A stretch of DNA of 64,000 bases from Corynebacterium sp. CNCTC7651 (GTDB taxonomy: Bacteria; Actinomycetota; Actinomycetes; Mycobacteriales; Mycobacteriaceae): assembly GCF_021496665.1 (NCBI RefSeq), contig NZ_CP071246.1:1922001-1986000 (forward strand). The letters are read 5' to 3'. Positions 17,821 through 26,925 of the stretch are shown piece by piece. Numbering within the stretch: the first letter of the stretch is position 1; every line of letters begins with the position of its first letter. Made by a program: the position numbers and the translations under genes. Below the pieces are notes generated by a model, which did no database searches, had not been told where the DNA came from, and worked only from the letters and a program-made list of their open reading frames with translations.

Positions 17821-18224
17821 TTAAATTTTTCTTCAACCACGGTTTGCTTACAAGTCAATTCTTGGCCGACAGCCCAATGTGCCAGCCATTGTATAAGCAG
17901 CACTGGCTAGGGCCCGCCCGCCTGCGGCCTTGTACGCCGATGAGTGCCACCAACAGTGCGGTCTGATCACGGCCAATGTCCAAGCCATCTCACTGCACGG
18001 CCCTCCAAATCTCGTCCACCCCATACACGCAGAAGTTGTCCTCGACGACTTTCACCAACTCGGAGATAAGTAGCGCGTGTGACAAGCTCCTTGCCGCTAG
18101 GGCTCGCGTTTTCGCTACTCGGTAGCCGCAGAAGGTGACTAATCCATACAGATGGCCCAGACCTGGAAGCTATCGCGATACGCGCCGATACATCCGATCA
18201 TCGTCCGGATAGACGGGCCAGTTC
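17821..18224. other. About 400 bp without a recognisable gene
   Basis: No open frame with plausible coding character on either strand, no terminator with a T run, and no match I recognise to the surrounding elements. Probably decayed mobile DNA between the Abi gene and the second IS21 remnant. Confidence 0.4.
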
Positions 18225-18441
18225 CGCTGTGAAGTAGCTGACGCTGTAAGCGCTCTTCGAAATGTAGCCCCTTGGCGCTCTTTGAAAAGTAGCCCAGTGT
18301 GGTCGTTGGTTATTGTGCCTGAAGTGGTTGCAGGGCGGGGGTTGTTGCGTGTTTAGACCACGCAAATGGTAGCGGTGTGGTGGCTTTCTGGTAGCGCCCG
18401 CGTGGGTTTGTGGTAGCGGTGCTCCCACGTGGGCGGTTGGT

Positions 18442-19224
18442 CTATTGGTTCGGGGTCAGTCGCATGTTTTCTCCTTCGATGGTGATGATTTCGGCGCCGG
18501 CGACGAGGCGGTTGAGGATGGATTCGGCAATCACGGCATCTGGGGTGGATTTGTACCACTCGTCCGGGGTGAACTGCGATGTCACGATGGTTGCTCCGCG
18601 GCCTTCACGCTCAGCGAAGATGTTGAGCAACTGGTGCGCGGTGGGTGCGTCGATGGGTGTAGTCAAGAAGTCGTCGAGGACTAACACGTCGGTGTTGTGC
18701 AGCTCGGTGAGAAACGTGATCCGTTCTGGATCAGCTGGAGTGAGCACGGCGAGGTGGTTGGCTAGGGTGTCGGTGCGGAAAAACGTTGCGGAGTAGTCCT
18801 TGCGGCACGCCGCGGCGAGCAATGCAAGTGCGAGGTAGGTTTTGCCGACTGAGGATTTGCCCAGGACGACAATGTTTTGGGTGTTTTGGCACCATTGGCA
18901 GTGAGCGAGTCTGCTGATTTGCTCTTTGTTGATGGTGCGGCCGGGCGCGTAGGTGATGTCTTCGACGCAAGCATCGGGATTTGGCGATCGGGATGCTTTG
19001 AGTAGTTTGGCGACCCGCCTTTAGCGTTTGGCCGCGACCTGTTTGTCGATGGCGTAGAGGATTTTGTCGGAGAAGCTCCAGTCGTCGAAGTCGGGGTTGT
19101 GGGCGATGTCGATGACGGTTTGTCCGAACGCGGTCATCCTCAAGTCGGTCAACACCGGCAGGATCGACTCGTCAAGAAAGCGCGCGCTTGCTGAAGCTGG
19201 CTGTGGGGTCGTTTGGGTGGTCAT
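18442..19224 (-). pseudogene. IstB-like ATPase with one internal stop codon
   Basis: One continuous reading frame of 261 codons interrupted only by TAA at 19021-19023, after VAAKR. Downstream in the same frame come KLLKASRSPN, Walker A GKSSVGKTY, and Walker B VLVLDDFLTTP. The length without the stop (260 aa) is normal for IstB. A single base change made it a pseudogene, so inactivation is recent. Confidence 0.8.
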
Positions 19225-19226
19225 GG

Positions 19227-19444
19227 TTAGTAGGGTCCTTTCTTGGTGAGGTTGTCGAGGCTGAACTGGGCCGCGCCACCTAGGAAGGCACCTGTGGTGT
19301 CGTGCGCGGATGGTTGGGGTGTATTTGTGTCCGCTTGTGGCGTGGTGAACGTCGCTGCGGGTGGCACAGGTCCAGTGGGTCGTGTGGCTGCTTCTTTACG
19401 CACGACGGCCATCATGGTTTTCACCGCGGTATAGGTCACCGCCC
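19227..19444 (-). pseudogene. IstA C-terminal fragment
   Basis: About 70 codons of Pro/Thr-rich sequence (VKTMMAVVRKEAATRP ... LDNLTKKGPY) ending 2 nt before the istB start, the position of an IstA C-terminus. The rest was removed upstream of 19444 where IS256 sequence begins. Confidence 0.6.
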
Positions 19445-20353
19445 GAGGGTGTCAGGAGTTTTGTGTGTGAGGCTCTGATCTAAAGGAGTTTCACCGATAA
19501 TGACTACGGTGTCACCGAAGAAAGGCTATGACCCGTCGAGGGTCAACGCGATCAGCGAGAAGCTGATGGATAACCCCGAGCTCGCTAAGCTCATCGGGGA
19601 GCTCTCCACCTCCACCGATGACGCCAGCGAGCTGGTGAAGGGGCTTTTGCAGGCATCAATCAACGCTGGCCTGCAGGCGGAGATGGATGCCCATTTGGGC
19701 TACGAGCACTCCGACCGTAAAGCCAAAGCCCACCTCGAGGATGTTGGTGGTGGTAACCACCGAAATGGGTCGTACACCAAGATCGTCGATTCCGGCTACG
19801 GCCCGTTAGAAGTGACCATGCCCAGGGATCGGGCGGGGACGTTTCGCCCGCAGATGGTGCCCAAGGGTGCTCGCCGGCTCACCGAGCTCGATGACATGAT
19901 CATCTCCCTGTACGCGGGTGGGATGACCGTGCGCGATATCCAGCACCACCTTGCAACCACCCTGGGTGTGGATATGAGCCCGGATACCATCAGCACGATC
20001 ACCGACGCGGTGCTCAATGAGGTGGTGCTGTGGCAGAACCGCCAACTAGATGAGTTCTACCCGGTGATCTTCCTCGACGCACTCCGGGTCAAGATCCACA
20101 ACGGCCACCGCGTGGTCAACAAGTCCTGCTACATGGCCGTCGGTGTGGACATGGACGGCATCAAACACATCTTGGGCTTGTGGATCGCCGATAACGAAGG
20201 TGCCGCATTCTGGGCGTCCGTGTGCGCTGACCTTGCTAACCGTGGGGTGCAGGACGTGTTCATCGTCTGCTGCGACGGGCTCAAGGGCCTGCCCGAGGCG
20301 GTGGAGGCAACCTGGCCGAACTCGATGGTGCAGACCTGTATCGTGCACCTGAT
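19445..20353 (+). mobile_element. Truncated second copy of the IS256-family element
   Basis: Begins with the same left end GAGGGTGTCAGGAGTTTTGT and follows the intact copy closely to position 20353, then stops matching abruptly within the transposase gene. About 540 bp, including the right end, are missing. Confidence 0.88.
19500..20353 (+). pseudogene. IS256-family transposase, 3'-truncated
   Basis: The first 284 codons match the transposase at 14136, with a few substitutions (for example LMDNPEL, AHLEDVGGGNH, EVVLWQNRQ). After QTCIVHLI the frame continues into unrelated sequence to 20576. The catalytic Glu region is missing, so it cannot be active. Confidence 0.88.
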
Positions 20354-20589
20354 CACTCCGACACCTTCTCAGCATCACCCCATAGGCCCTCCCTCAGGCT
20401 CACGACCATTCAACGCGCCAAACCCACGACCCTCGGCACCTACCGAGCCGTATACTGCTACCCCAGCTCACCCCAGGGCTTTTGCTTATCGACGCTCGTT
20501 CAGCAAGCCGGCGCCCTCTCTTGTCACCAAGGCAGCCCCCGGGGCAAGGACTCAAATTCAGTTGTGGCGGCGCTGAGAACGAGCCAACA

Positions 20590-20930
20590 GCCGGCTCGCA
20601 CCGACAACGAACAGAGTATCGACGCCCCCACGCTGAAATTGACCAAGATCACCAGCCTCAGCCAGTTATGCGGTTGGACACTAAACTCGTACGACGTTGG
20701 CGCCGACTACTAAAAGTTCTTCCGCGAGAAACACCCGTCCTGTATTAGCGGCGTAACCTTATCCGCTATCGGGAATCGACCCACGTCCCACCATGCACGT
20801 TCGATTGGAACCTGCAAACCAAAACATAGCTGGCTGACGACCCGCTCGAGATCACTAGGCAGTGCAGCTTGCGTTCAAGACCAACTTGCAAAAGTTTCAG
20901 ACCGTGTAGCACGACATGCTGACCGGACCC
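20590..20930 (+). pseudogene. Heavily decayed IS1249-type transposase remnant
   Basis: Scattered plus-strand similarity in order: LKLTKITSL (compare LNLTKITDL), then TKT-LADDPLEITRQCSL near 20835-20880 (compare TKTQLPDDPLEIARQCNL), then a QDQLAKVS-like stretch. Stops and frame changes occur throughout. The 230 bp before it (20354-20590) hold nothing I recognise. Confidence 0.55.
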
Positions 20931-20953
20931 ACCATCCGACGCGGCATAAGGAA

Positions 20954-20981
20954 AGCCACCCAGCTGGGGAGCTGGGTGGCT
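20954..20981 (-). terminator. Terminator hairpin of the 21-kb surface protein gene
   Basis: A 12-bp perfect stem (AGCCACCCAGCT / AGCTGGGTGGCT) with a GGGG loop, 30 bp past the stop codon of the minus-strand gene, followed on that strand by TTCCTTAT. The stem is strong, the T tract weak. Confidence 0.7.
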
Positions 20982-21011
20982 CTACTCTAAACCCGTTTCA
21001 GGGCTTCGAAG

Positions 21012-22493
21012 TTAGAACTTCGGCAGGAACTGCTGGACGGTCGGCAGCGCGACGGTAGCAATTGCGCCGAGAGCAGCGATGATACCGATCACGATAGCTG
21101 CAACAACGCCGCCGTTAACGGAGCCGTCTTCCTTCTTGATGGAAAGGGAAGACTTGGCCGGAGCAGCCGGGTTGTTCGGTGCCGGGGTGTTGGACGGGGT
21201 GTTGGAGTTGTTCTGGCCGGTCGCCTTAGCCTCGTTGAGCTTCTTGAGCTCCTGAGCAATGTTGGCGAGCTGAGCGTTCAGATCCTTGGACTGAGCTTCC
21301 TTAGCTGCATCAGCCGCGGCCGCAGCCTCAACGTCAGCGTTGTAGCGCTTGTCGATCAGACGGACACGCTGAACGCCGCTCTCCCAAGCGAGGTTGCTGT
21401 CGATCTCGTTGTCGGTGTCGTATGCCTTGTTCTTGCTGGAGTTGTTGGCGATTGCGTCACCGGCACGGTCACGAAGGGACGGGGCGTTGAACAGAATGTT
21501 CTCGTACTCGGCACGAACGGTTGCAACGTCGGTATCCTCGTTGTTCTTCAGAACGTCAGCCTCGTACAGGTCGAGCCAGCGAGAAGCGAAGATGTAGTAC
21601 GCTTGGAGGGTACGTGCTGCACGTACGTTAGCCTGCGCAATCTTGTAAGCGTCCTTGATCACGGCGATGTTGCGGCTCGTCGCGGTGTTGGTCTTGTTGA
21701 TCGCGTCTGCGTAGAGTGCATCGCGCTCGGTCCAGCCGTTCAGGAAGCTGTTCAGCTTAGCCTGGTAAGTGGTCAGCTTGTTGATCTTCTCGATGTCACC
21801 CTCAGCGGTCGGGTCAAGCTTCTTGAGCTCGTTGTTCAGCTCCTCGGTGAGGCCTGCCTCACCCTCGGTACCCTCAAGGGTCTCACGGCTCTTTGCAACC
21901 TCAGCAACGTGACCATCCTGGCCAGCCTTCTTATCAACCGGGTTGATCTTGCCGGTGAAGTAGAACGGGCCAGTCTTACCCAGAACTGCGTCCAGGTCGA
22001 GGTCGTTCTCAAGCTTCTGAAGTGCCTCGTACTCGGAACGGGAGATGGAGACAGCCGTTGCGTACTTAGCCCATGCATCGTTCGCCGCATTGGTCTCCGC
22101 CTGAACTGCCTTCAGGGTGGTATCGATATCGTTGAGGGTCGCGACCGCCTTGTTCAGCAGCTCGGTAGCCTCAGCAACCTTCTTGTCAGCCTTAGCCTTG
22201 GAGTCTGCCTCCACCGGACGGAACTTGAGGTCCTCGAAGTTCACAAAGTCGTGGTTGGCGATAGCCTTGCGGTCCGCCGTCGCAGCGTCGCGCAGAACGT
22301 CAGCAGCCTTAACTCCTGCAACCGCCGAAGCGTTAACTTTCTCCGTACCCGCGGTGGACTTGGAAGCATCCGGCTGGTTGTGGTGGTCACCAGAAATCGG
22401 GTCAGCGTAAGCCGGAACGGTCAGGCCGGACACGCCGGTAGCAACTGCGATAGCACCAGCAAGAGCTGCGGTGCGAACACGGTTCTTGAACAT
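21012..22493 (-). CDS. Secreted coiled-coil surface protein, C-terminal anchor
   Basis: 493 aa. The signal peptide is about 1-31 (Lys/Arg start, long Ala/Gly/Val core, ending AYA-DP). The mature part is charged and Ala-rich with long helical, coiled-coil-like stretches (about 70-150 and 200-420). A Asn/Pro-rich hinge precedes a C-terminal hydrophobic helix ending PTVQQFLPKF. There is no LPxTG. The same tail (LMPNLQQFLPR) occurs in the secreted protein at 62141-63145, so both belong to one corynebacterial surface-protein group. GGAG lies 11 nt before the ATG. It is monocistronic, with its own terminator and a long upstream region. Function unknown; a structural or adhesive envelope role is inferred. 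Confidence 0.8.
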   Translation of the reverse strand: MFKNRVRTAALAGAIAVATGVSGLTVPAYADPISGDHHNQPDASKSTAGTEKVNASAVAGVKAADVLRDAATADRKAIANHDFVNFEDLKFRPVEADSKAKADKKVAEATELLNKAVATLNDIDTTLKAVQAETNAANDAWAKYATAVSISRSEYEALQKLENDLDLDAVLGKTGPFYFTGKINPVDKKAGQDGHVAEVAKSRETLEGTEGEAGLTEELNNELKKLDPTAEGDIEKINKLTTYQAKLNSFLNGWTERDALYADAINKTNTATSRNIAVIKDAYKIAQANVRAARTLQAYYIFASRWLDLYEADVLKNNEDTDVATVRAEYENILFNAPSLRDRAGDAIANNSSKNKAYDTDNEIDSNLAWESGVQRVRLIDKRYNADVEAAAAADAAKEAQSKDLNAQLANIAQELKKLNEAKATGQNNSNTPSNTPAPNNPAAPAKSSLSIKKEDGSVNGGVVAAIVIGIIAALGAIATVALPTVQQFLPKF

Positions 22494-22929
22494 GTGTGAA
22501 TACTCCTAGAGAGTAGTAGGTGAGTCTGACCCAGACGGTCGTCTCGGCCGAAAACTTTTCCGGAACAAACGGGACATTGGAAATGATCACCCGTGGTTCT
22601 CATTTACCTATATCGGCTCCGTCCCCAGATACATTACGAATGCACCAAAACTCTTGCAAGTCATATCCGAAAAAGGTTCAGTTCCTGAAAGTTAGCTGCC
22701 AACTAGTTATCCCGCAGACCACGGTTTAGCTGCAATTTCACCACATGACTCACCAGGGCTCTGGGATTAACAACTTTCACTACAACCTCTGGAGTTATCC
22801 CCCCATATTGGGGTACCTGATTGTACGACCTGCGGAAACGCGACGCGCCAGCGTGCTTTATCTTGCCGGAAATGGCATCGGCCGGCGTGTCGCGAACGAT
22901 ACGCCGGTCGGGGGTGTAGATGGGATTTC
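22494..22929. other. Intergenic region between two minus-strand genes
   Basis: A 436-bp A/T-richer region holding the promoter of the surface-protein gene and the 3' end region of ptsI. A short palindrome CCCCATATTGGGG is at about 22801-22813. No gene is apparent. Confidence 0.5.
22882..22907 (-). terminator. Possible ptsI terminator hairpin
   Basis: The stem CCGGCGT / ACGCCGG encloses a loop with TCGCGA, 23 bp past the ptsI stop. No T run follows, so termination is uncertain. Confidence 0.4.
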
Positions 22930-24642
22930 CTACACGAGGTCTCGCAGCACCGGGTCAGCGATTGCCAACACCGCCTCTCGGGCCTGGGCCGCGGTGGGGG
23001 CTTGGAGGGCGGCCGCGGACATGCGTCGGCAAGCATCGAGCTCATGCAGACGCAGGGCGGCGCGGACGGCGTTAACCTTGCCCGGGGCCATGGAAAGGGA
23101 CTGCACACCGAGGCCCACAAGGACGAGGGCCATGAGGGGGTCTCCCCCGGCCTCGCCGCAGACGCCGATGGGCTTGCCGTTGCGCTCGCCACCCTTGGCG
23201 GTTGCGCGGATCATCTTTAGGACAGCGGGCTGCCAGGGAGAGAGGAGCTCCGCAAGCTCGCCCTGCATGCGGTCTGCGGCCATCGTGTACTGGGAGAGGT
23301 CATTGGTACCGATGGAAGCGAAGTCCGCGATGGAGAGGATTTCCTCGGAAAGAATGGCCGCAGCGGGAGTCTCCACCATCACACCAACCTGGGGGAGGTT
23401 GTAGCTGCGGGCCTTGTCGGCAAACCACTGGGCTTCCTCGACGGTGGCGACCATCGGGGCCATGACCCAGAGCTCTGCACCCTCGACGGACTCGCGGGCG
23501 GTGGCGAGGGCCTGGAGCTGGTCGTTCAGCAGGTCCTCGCGGGCCTGGGAGAGGCGCAGACCGCGGCGGCCGAGGGCCGGGTTCTCCTCCGGGCCGAGAT
23601 CGGCGAAGGAGAGCGGCTTATCCGCGCCGGCGTCAAGGGTGCGGACGACCACACGGCGCTGGCCGAAGCTCTTCAGCACAGATATATAGGTCTCAGTCTG
23701 TTCCTCGACGGTTGGGGCGGCGTCGCGGTCCAGGAAGAGGAACTCGGTGCGGAAGAGGCCGGAGCCTTCGAGGTCGTACTCCGCGGCCTTCTTGGCGTCG
23801 TCCGCAGTACCGATGTTGGCGAGGAGCTTGACCTTGAAGCCGTCCTTGGTAGCGCCTTCGCCGGAGGAGCCGGCGAGGGCTGCGGCGCGGCGGCGGGAGC
23901 GCTCCTCCAGCTCCGCAGTGTCCTGCTCTGTGGGGGCGACGATGACCTCCCCGACACCGCCGTCGAGGGCGACCTCCGGACTGTTAGCGATGGCCTCTGC
24001 AATACCCTTCACCTGGACGGCGGCGGGGATGCCGAGCTGGGCCGCGAGAATCGCGGTGTGGGAAGTTGCGCCGCCGGCTTCGGTGACGATGCCGAGGACC
24101 TGAGACGGGTCGAGCGTGGCGGTCTCTGCCGGCGCGAGGTCCTCGGCCACGAGGATGGAGGGCTGCTCCAGCGTGGGGATACCCGGTTCGGGGAGGTTGC
24201 GGACGCGGGCGGTGGCGCGATCGCGGATGTCGTAAAGGTCCGTCACGCGCTCCGCCATGTAACCGCCGATCTTGCGGAGCTTGCCGGCGTAGACCTCCAC
24301 GGCGTCGTGAATGGCCTTGGTGATGCCGGTGCCCTTCTTCAGTTCCTTGTCGATCTGCTTGATGAGACCCTTGTCGGTTGCAAGGGTCGCGGTGGCCTCG
24401 AGGACCTTCTTGGAGGTCTCGGAGTTCGCGTGCTCGGCGCGGTTGGTGAGGCTGGCTGCGACCTGGTCAAGGGCATCGCGGACGCGCTGGGAATCGGCCT
24501 CGGGGTCGACGGAGGCGGGCTCGTGCTCGTCGATGCCGACTGCCGGTGTGACGATGGCGACGGGGCCGGAAGCGGTGCCGGCGGAGACGCCGATGCCGTG
24601 GAGGACTTTGCGGGTGGTTTCTGGGGTCTGCGGGGAGGTCAT
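22930..24642 (-). CDS. ptsI: PTS enzyme I, phosphoenolpyruvate-protein phosphotransferase
   Basis: 570 aa, normal length. It takes phosphate from phosphoenolpyruvate and passes it to HPr, the first step of all PTS sugar uptake. Seen: the N-terminal HPr-binding domain, the phosphohistidine motif GGATSHTAILA (His195), and the PEP-binding barrel with LFRTEFLFLDRD, GIMVETPA-like GVMVETPAA, SIGTNDLSQY and the catalytic-Cys region IGVCGEAGGDP. The start at 24642 (MTSPQTPE) is preceded by AAGGA; a frame open further upstream lacks conservation. It lies 110 bp from a Septu-like pair, beyond which is ptsG. ptsH is not in the window. Confidence 0.96.
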   Translation of the reverse strand: MTSPQTPETTRKVLHGIGVSAGTASGPVAIVTPAVGIDEHEPASVDPEADSQRVRDALDQVAASLTNRAEHANSETSKKVLEATATLATDKGLIKQIDKELKKGTGITKAIHDAVEVYAGKLRKIGGYMAERVTDLYDIRDRATARVRNLPEPGIPTLEQPSILVAEDLAPAETATLDPSQVLGIVTEAGGATSHTAILAAQLGIPAAVQVKGIAEAIANSPEVALDGGVGEVIVAPTEQDTAELEERSRRRAAALAGSSGEGATKDGFKVKLLANIGTADDAKKAAEYDLEGSGLFRTEFLFLDRDAAPTVEEQTETYISVLKSFGQRRVVVRTLDAGADKPLSFADLGPEENPALGRRGLRLSQAREDLLNDQLQALATARESVEGAELWVMAPMVATVEEAQWFADKARSYNLPQVGVMVETPAAAILSEEILSIADFASIGTNDLSQYTMAADRMQGELAELLSPWQPAVLKMIRATAKGGERNGKPIGVCGEAGGDPLMALVLVGLGVQSLSMAPGKVNAVRAALRLHELDACRRMSAAALQAPTAAQAREAVLAIADPVLRDLV

Positions 24643-24752
24643 CGTTGTTGATTCCTTGTTCTCGGGGTGTGCTGGGTGTTGTGTGGTTCTAAATGCGCGT
24701 TGGGGACCCACTTGTGCGGGGACAGTCTCACGCGGTCGGTAAGGGGTTCGGA

Positions 24753-25457
24753 CTAGGGTTTAGAAGGGGATGTCGATACTTCATCGCAGTCCGCCCACCG
24801 AAAGTAAAAGAAGTAGTGGCGGGCAACAGTCCCATGCGCAATGCGCGAGAGATCGGATCTTGCGTCTCGGATCTCCAGACGCAGGAGTTCCTCGCGTTCG
24901 TCGGGAGAAAGTCCCGAGAGCTCCATAACCTCTGACACGATCGCTTCAGCCATGCTCACGACTTGCCGGCGGCTGGTAACCAGTCGCGGGCAATTCAGGT
25001 TGAGAACCTCAATTGTGGTTTCAGCGCGATGGCGGTCAGGCTCCCGAATCCCGGGACGAGGTATCACGCGGCCGTCGGAAAGGAATTGGAAAAAACGGTC
25101 GGGGTCGTCAACATCGGGACGGACGAGGTCTGCGGGGTCGTAGTCGGGATGGCCAGGCGCATCCTTGTACTGCTCGCAGTGATCAGGAGTTTTACAAGAC
25201 AGGTAGAGATTCGCCCAGTCGAACGTTCTGTCCGGGAAGCGATGCCGCGGGAAGAGGTGGTCAATGCTGTAGCGATCCTTCTTCCATTTAATGCTGCGCT
25301 CACAGTAGTGGCACAGCGATCCTTCATCGCTCTCGGACATGCCGGCTAACGCGTCCCTAATTTCGGATTTGCTAACAGGTTCCAGATCTTCCCATTTGTC
25401 ACTCGTGCGGACCGAGGAGAGGCAAGTCGGTGCAGCTGCACGAACTATGGATCGCAT
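24753..25457 (-). CDS. HNH endonuclease of a Septu-like pair (PtuB-like)
   Basis: 234 aa. The HNH/zinc signature CHYCE (49-53), SIDHLFPRHRFPDRTFDWANLYLSC in two parts (64-88, with Asp66-His67) and the second Cys pair (C88, C94) match the His-Cys arrangement of PtuB and of the retron-associated HNH nucleases. The ATG at 25457 overlaps the ATPase stop by 13 nt and has GGGAG upstream; a longer frame upstream is antisense shadow. In known Septu systems this nuclease degrades DNA when released or activated by PtuA. No reverse transcriptase is nearby, so a retron is unlikely. Confidence 0.8.
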   Translation of the reverse strand: MRSIVRAAAPTCLSSVRTSDKWEDLEPVSKSEIRDALAGMSESDEGSLCHYCERSIKWKKDRYSIDHLFPRHRFPDRTFDWANLYLSCKTPDHCEQYKDAPGHPDYDPADLVRPDVDDPDRFFQFLSDGRVIPRPGIREPDRHRAETTIEVLNLNCPRLVTSRRQVVSMAEAIVSEVMELSGLSPDEREELLRLEIRDARSDLSRIAHGTVARHYFFYFRWADCDEVSTSPSKP

Positions 25458-26824
25458 GGTTCCACTCCCCCGTTTGGAGCCGGAGGCCTTGGTGCAGATC
25501 TCTTCTTGAAATCTCGGAAACGCTCCTGCTGCCTCACCCGGACCATCACCGGGTTCGAGGAGCCGTAAATGTTCTCGAGCTCTTGTCTCAGCGCCTGCCC
25601 CTCCTTGGTTTGATGCTGACCGGTTTCGATGAGGTTGATGTAGTGGTCTACCTTGCGTGATTCCTCCGTTGGTGGTGTCGGGCTTACTCCCATCACCTCG
25701 ACTAAGGCATCCGCGCTCGAGCGTCCAACCACCTGGCGGTCCGGCTCGTCTGTAAACCATCTACCGTTGCCGTCTTGGGCGATAACTCGAATCTGCTCGC
25801 TATCCGTGGTACTCAGCACCTGGGGGCTGTGGGTACTCACTATGAACTGGACGAGAGGAAATGCGACGCGGAGACCTGGAAGGATTCGTTGCTGCCATGC
25901 AGGATGGAGGTGGAGATCGACTTCGTCGATAAGCACCATGCCGGGAGTGAGCTTTGGCGCTTCGGCCCCGAGGTGGGGGTTCAGGCGGGCGCAGCGCTGC
26001 GCGAGGTCCGCAGCCATCGTCGTGGCTGAGCAAATGCCGTCGCTAAGCATCGCGACCGGCAAGGGCCCGTGATCCGGGTGGACCAGCGCGGGCGCTTCGT
26101 GAACGAAGCTGTAGTGGAAGCCAGAAAGCCCCTCAGCGGAAACCATTTCGTCGACCGCTTTGCCGATACCGTTCAAGAGGTCGGCGATATTGGATTCGAC
26201 CTTTAGCTGGATGTTCTGCAGGTAGGCGAGCGTCGCCGCCCTAAACCAGTCCTGAAACTGACGGAAATCGGTTTCAGCTGCTAGGCAGTCGTTATAACCC
26301 GCTGTGCGGCTCCGAGTGAGCTCCGAGTCGGCCTTCGGACGCTGCAGGTAGTCGGTACTCCAACGGCGATTGGAACGAAAGTAACGGATCACCGGAATAG
26401 TTGTTGGTGTGGCGAGTTCGGCAACAAGCGACTGTCCGTAACCACGAAGATCGTCAGTGCCTTCCTTTCTCGGCCTAGTAGCGTTATCGGTAAACGAACG
26501 CTGGGATTCCATTACAGGGTCGAGGAATGAAGCAGTGAGCGTGGCCGGATACACCTGCTCGTAAACCACCGCATTACTGATTGGCGACCTGTTCACTGCG
26601 TACCGCGGATCAGTCGGCTCGATATCTATGTTGAATTGGTGGCCGCCAGTGTTGTACCGACTAAGCGCTTCCACGAACGGGGCTAGGGAGAGCGCCGCAG
26701 CATCGAGGACCGACGTCTTTCCCTGCCCGTTCGGGGCAGTGATGACGGTGAGCTCTGAGTCGAAGTCGATGTGAAATTCATCGAACCTGCGGAAGTTCTG
26801 CAGCTTCAAAGAGGCGAACTTCAC
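25445..26824 (-). CDS. AAA/ABC-type ATPase of a Septu-like pair (PtuA-like)
   Basis: 459 aa. Walker A APNGQGKTS (30-38), an ABC-like signature MLSDG (259-263), Walker B MVLIDEVDLHLHP (296-308) and a His switch STHSP (330-334). This SMC/OLD-like architecture with a long helical insert is that of PtuA. GTG start with AAAGGGGA 8 nt upstream. First gene of a two-gene operon with the HNH nuclease. The pair stands between ptsI and ptsG, and its codon usage is less G/C-biased than its neighbours, suggesting transfer. The phage-defence role is inferred from family; the substrate is unknown. Confidence 0.8.
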   Translation of the reverse strand: MKFASLKLQNFRRFDEFHIDFDSELTVITAPNGQGKTSVLDAAALSLAPFVEALSRYNTGGHQFNIDIEPTDPRYAVNRSPISNAVVYEQVYPATLTASFLDPVMESQRSFTDNATRPRKEGTDDLRGYGQSLVAELATPTTIPVIRYFRSNRRWSTDYLQRPKADSELTRSRTAGYNDCLAAETDFRQFQDWFRAATLAYLQNIQLKVESNIADLLNGIGKAVDEMVSAEGLSGFHYSFVHEAPALVHPDHGPLPVAMLSDGICSATTMAADLAQRCARLNPHLGAEAPKLTPGMVLIDEVDLHLHPAWQQRILPGLRVAFPLVQFIVSTHSPQVLSTTDSEQIRVIAQDGNGRWFTDEPDRQVVGRSSADALVEVMGVSPTPPTEESRKVDHYINLIETGQHQTKEGQALRQELENIYGSSNPVMVRVRQQERFRDFKKRSAPRPPAPNGGVEPCDP

Positions 26825-26925
26825 CTGTGTTCCCCTTTCGATATAAGTGGATTGACCCCAGTTTAAGTCGGGGCCGTTGCTCGGGGATCTGGGCGATCCC
26901 CGCGGCGGCAGTGGCGGGGCCGGGG

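Larger units (their letters stand above)
18225..19444 (-). mobile_element. Remnant of a second IS21-family element
   Basis: Contains the end of istA and a complete but broken istB on the minus strand, and at 18227-18296 three copies of a GGCTAC-TTTC-AAGAGCGC-like repeat, the kind of multiple transposase sites seen at IS21 ends. It is truncated at 19444, where a truncated IS256 copy begins. Unrelated in detail to the intact IS21 at 8947-11522. Confidence 0.7.

Noticed and set aside
24753..26824. Retron reading of the HNH/ATPase pair
   Set aside because: The same two effectors occur in some retrons, but no reverse transcriptase gene or msr-msd-like region lies between ptsI and ptsG.
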